NCBI RefSeq assembly: GCF_003286085.1
Contig: NW_020825294.1
Coordinates: 15,708,501-15,772,500, forward strand
DNA: 64,000 nucleotides
Reading direction: 5' to 3'
DNA from: Drosophila persimilis
Lineage: Eukaryota > Arthropoda > Insecta > Diptera > Drosophilidae
Each line of letters opens with the position of its first letter. Position 1 is the first letter of the stretch. The notes beneath the pieces were generated by a model. That model worked only from the letters and a program-made list of their open reading frames with translations. It had not been told where the DNA came from and did no database searches. Both the position numbers and the translations under genes were made by a program. Shown here in pieces: positions 63,290 through 64,000 of the stretch.

Positions 63290-64000
63290 ACACTATGCTA
63301 CAAAATCTGGGTCCAGATCCATAGCGGCTTCTTTAAGGCCGTCGCAGAAAGCGAGCTAGCGGCGCCTACGGAGAGGGGGGTGATCCCTATGCGCGTACGT
63401 GCGGGATGGCGCAAGGGTTATGGCCGGTGGTGGTTATGTAGCCGGGCAGGTGGACTTTCCAACGATTTCCAAAGGAGAAAAAAAAATCTCGGCCCCACAC
63501 CAAGGTCTACTCCCGACTCGCTCCTGGCAGAGCTATGTGACGCACGGGTTTGCAACAAAAAAAGGACACTTGGTGGCGATGCGAGGCAAATATGCACTTT
63601 ACGCCAGGGTAGGTGTCTTGCCAGTTTTCTCGGCGCACGGTTATTAATTTAGCCCGATTTTTGCGAGCGCACACCGCGTGGGATTTTCACCGTTCCGTTT
63701 TATCCGGTTTCGGTTTGTCTTTGTGGGAAGTTATTTCAGTTTTTTTTTCTGTTTTCTCTTTGGGGAGATTGCACGTGATCGATTAGATATATATTTGCTA
63801 CCGACACGGAGATAATCGCCGGCTGCACAGATTCAAATTTTCAAAAGAGAACGCTCTGGTGCTTTGGGACTGCTTAAATAGGAGCTTACCGATTTTAATG
63901 ATCGTCTTTGAAAGCTCCGTTGCGATGCGCTGCACAACACTTACGGAAGCTTAGCTCAGCTGTTCCCTACCTCGAGCTTGCCTGCACCCACCCCAACTAT
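63290..64000. other. GC-richer unassigned block
   Basis: Base composition differs from the AT-rich intron around it (ggcgcctacggagagggggg near 63360). The ORFs 63242-63652 and 63399-63647 overlap in different frames, have no motif, and are not supported as genes. It may be part of another element continuing beyond the window. Confidence 0.35.

Larger units (their letters stand above)
61893..64000 (+). other. rl: rolled intron, start (continues past the window)
   Basis: No further exon was found in 2.1 kb. 62095-62215 is rich in acatatgtatgtacata-type simple repeats. 62216-62660 resembles a decayed DNA transposon. 62660-63240 shows nothing recognisable. 63290-64000 is a GC-richer block without supported ORFs. 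A TE-laden long intron is what is known for rolled in D. melanogaster heterochromatin. Confidence 0.7.

Noticed and set aside
63242..63652. 136-codon ORF in the rolled intron
   Set aside because: It overlaps another ORF in a different frame, has no recognised motif, crosses a base-composition change and lacks gene signals.

Overview
The window is a block of animal, almost certainly Drosophila, pericentromeric-type DNA. It is built nearly entirely of nested, truncated and rearranged transposable elements, with one recognisable host gene at its right end: the first coding exon of rolled, the ERK-type MAP kinase. That exon (61735-61892) encodes a 52-residue N-terminus ending in the kinase glycine-rich loop and is followed by a clean splice donor. 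The species is not D. melanogaster as I remember its rolled N-terminus. The mix of CR1 and LOA-clade LINEs, DINE-1/INE-1 helentrons, a roo-like BEL element and env- or ORF3-bearing retroelements fits the genus. An obscura-group origin is a weak guess only. No bacterial-type genes, CRISPR arrays, rRNA or tRNA genes were seen.

Layout, left to right. 1-4645: BEL/Pao element A (+), frameshifted. 4646-7861: 5'-truncated CR1 LINE (CR1-A, +), fused in frame to the BEL integrase. 7862-10582: 5'-truncated Ty1/copia element with its 3' LTR. 10690-15285: Ty3/gypsy element A (-), lacking gag. 15286-17045: hAT transposon remnant (-) with GTTC-rich terminal repeats, carrying a DINE-1. 17046-21300: one arm of a foldback element, LOA-clade LINE fragments on both strands, and an unrecognised ORF caught between duplicated LOA pieces. 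21385-24687: a CR1 scrap and decayed BEL element C (+). 24688-38421: a roo-like BEL element D (-) with two LTRs, pol and a partial env, interrupted by a foldback element, two DINE-1 copies and another LTR-flanked BEL element E. 38422-39240: CR1 fragment (-). 39240-47385: Ty3/gypsy element B (-) with gag, pro, pol and a third ORF. 47387-52699: a DINE-1 copy split by a full-length CR1 LINE (CR1-B) whose two ORFs are both open. 52726-58190: rearranged CR1, DINE-1 and gypsy C pieces, including a 514-bp direct duplication around gypsy C. 58471-59210: a complete 740-bp foldback element. 59211-61714: region upstream of rolled, with transposase-like debris. 61735-61892: rolled exon. 61893-64000: intron.

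Functionally, only CR1-B (47762-52433) looks possibly mobile. All other elements carry deletions, stops, frameshifts or, in gypsy B, a substituted reverse transcriptase catalytic residue. The most interesting signals are: a -1 frameshift heptamer A_AAA_AAC directly before the ORF1 stop in two diverged CR1 families; a third gypsy ORF preceded by a good 3' splice site; a complete foldback family; and segments captured between direct duplications.
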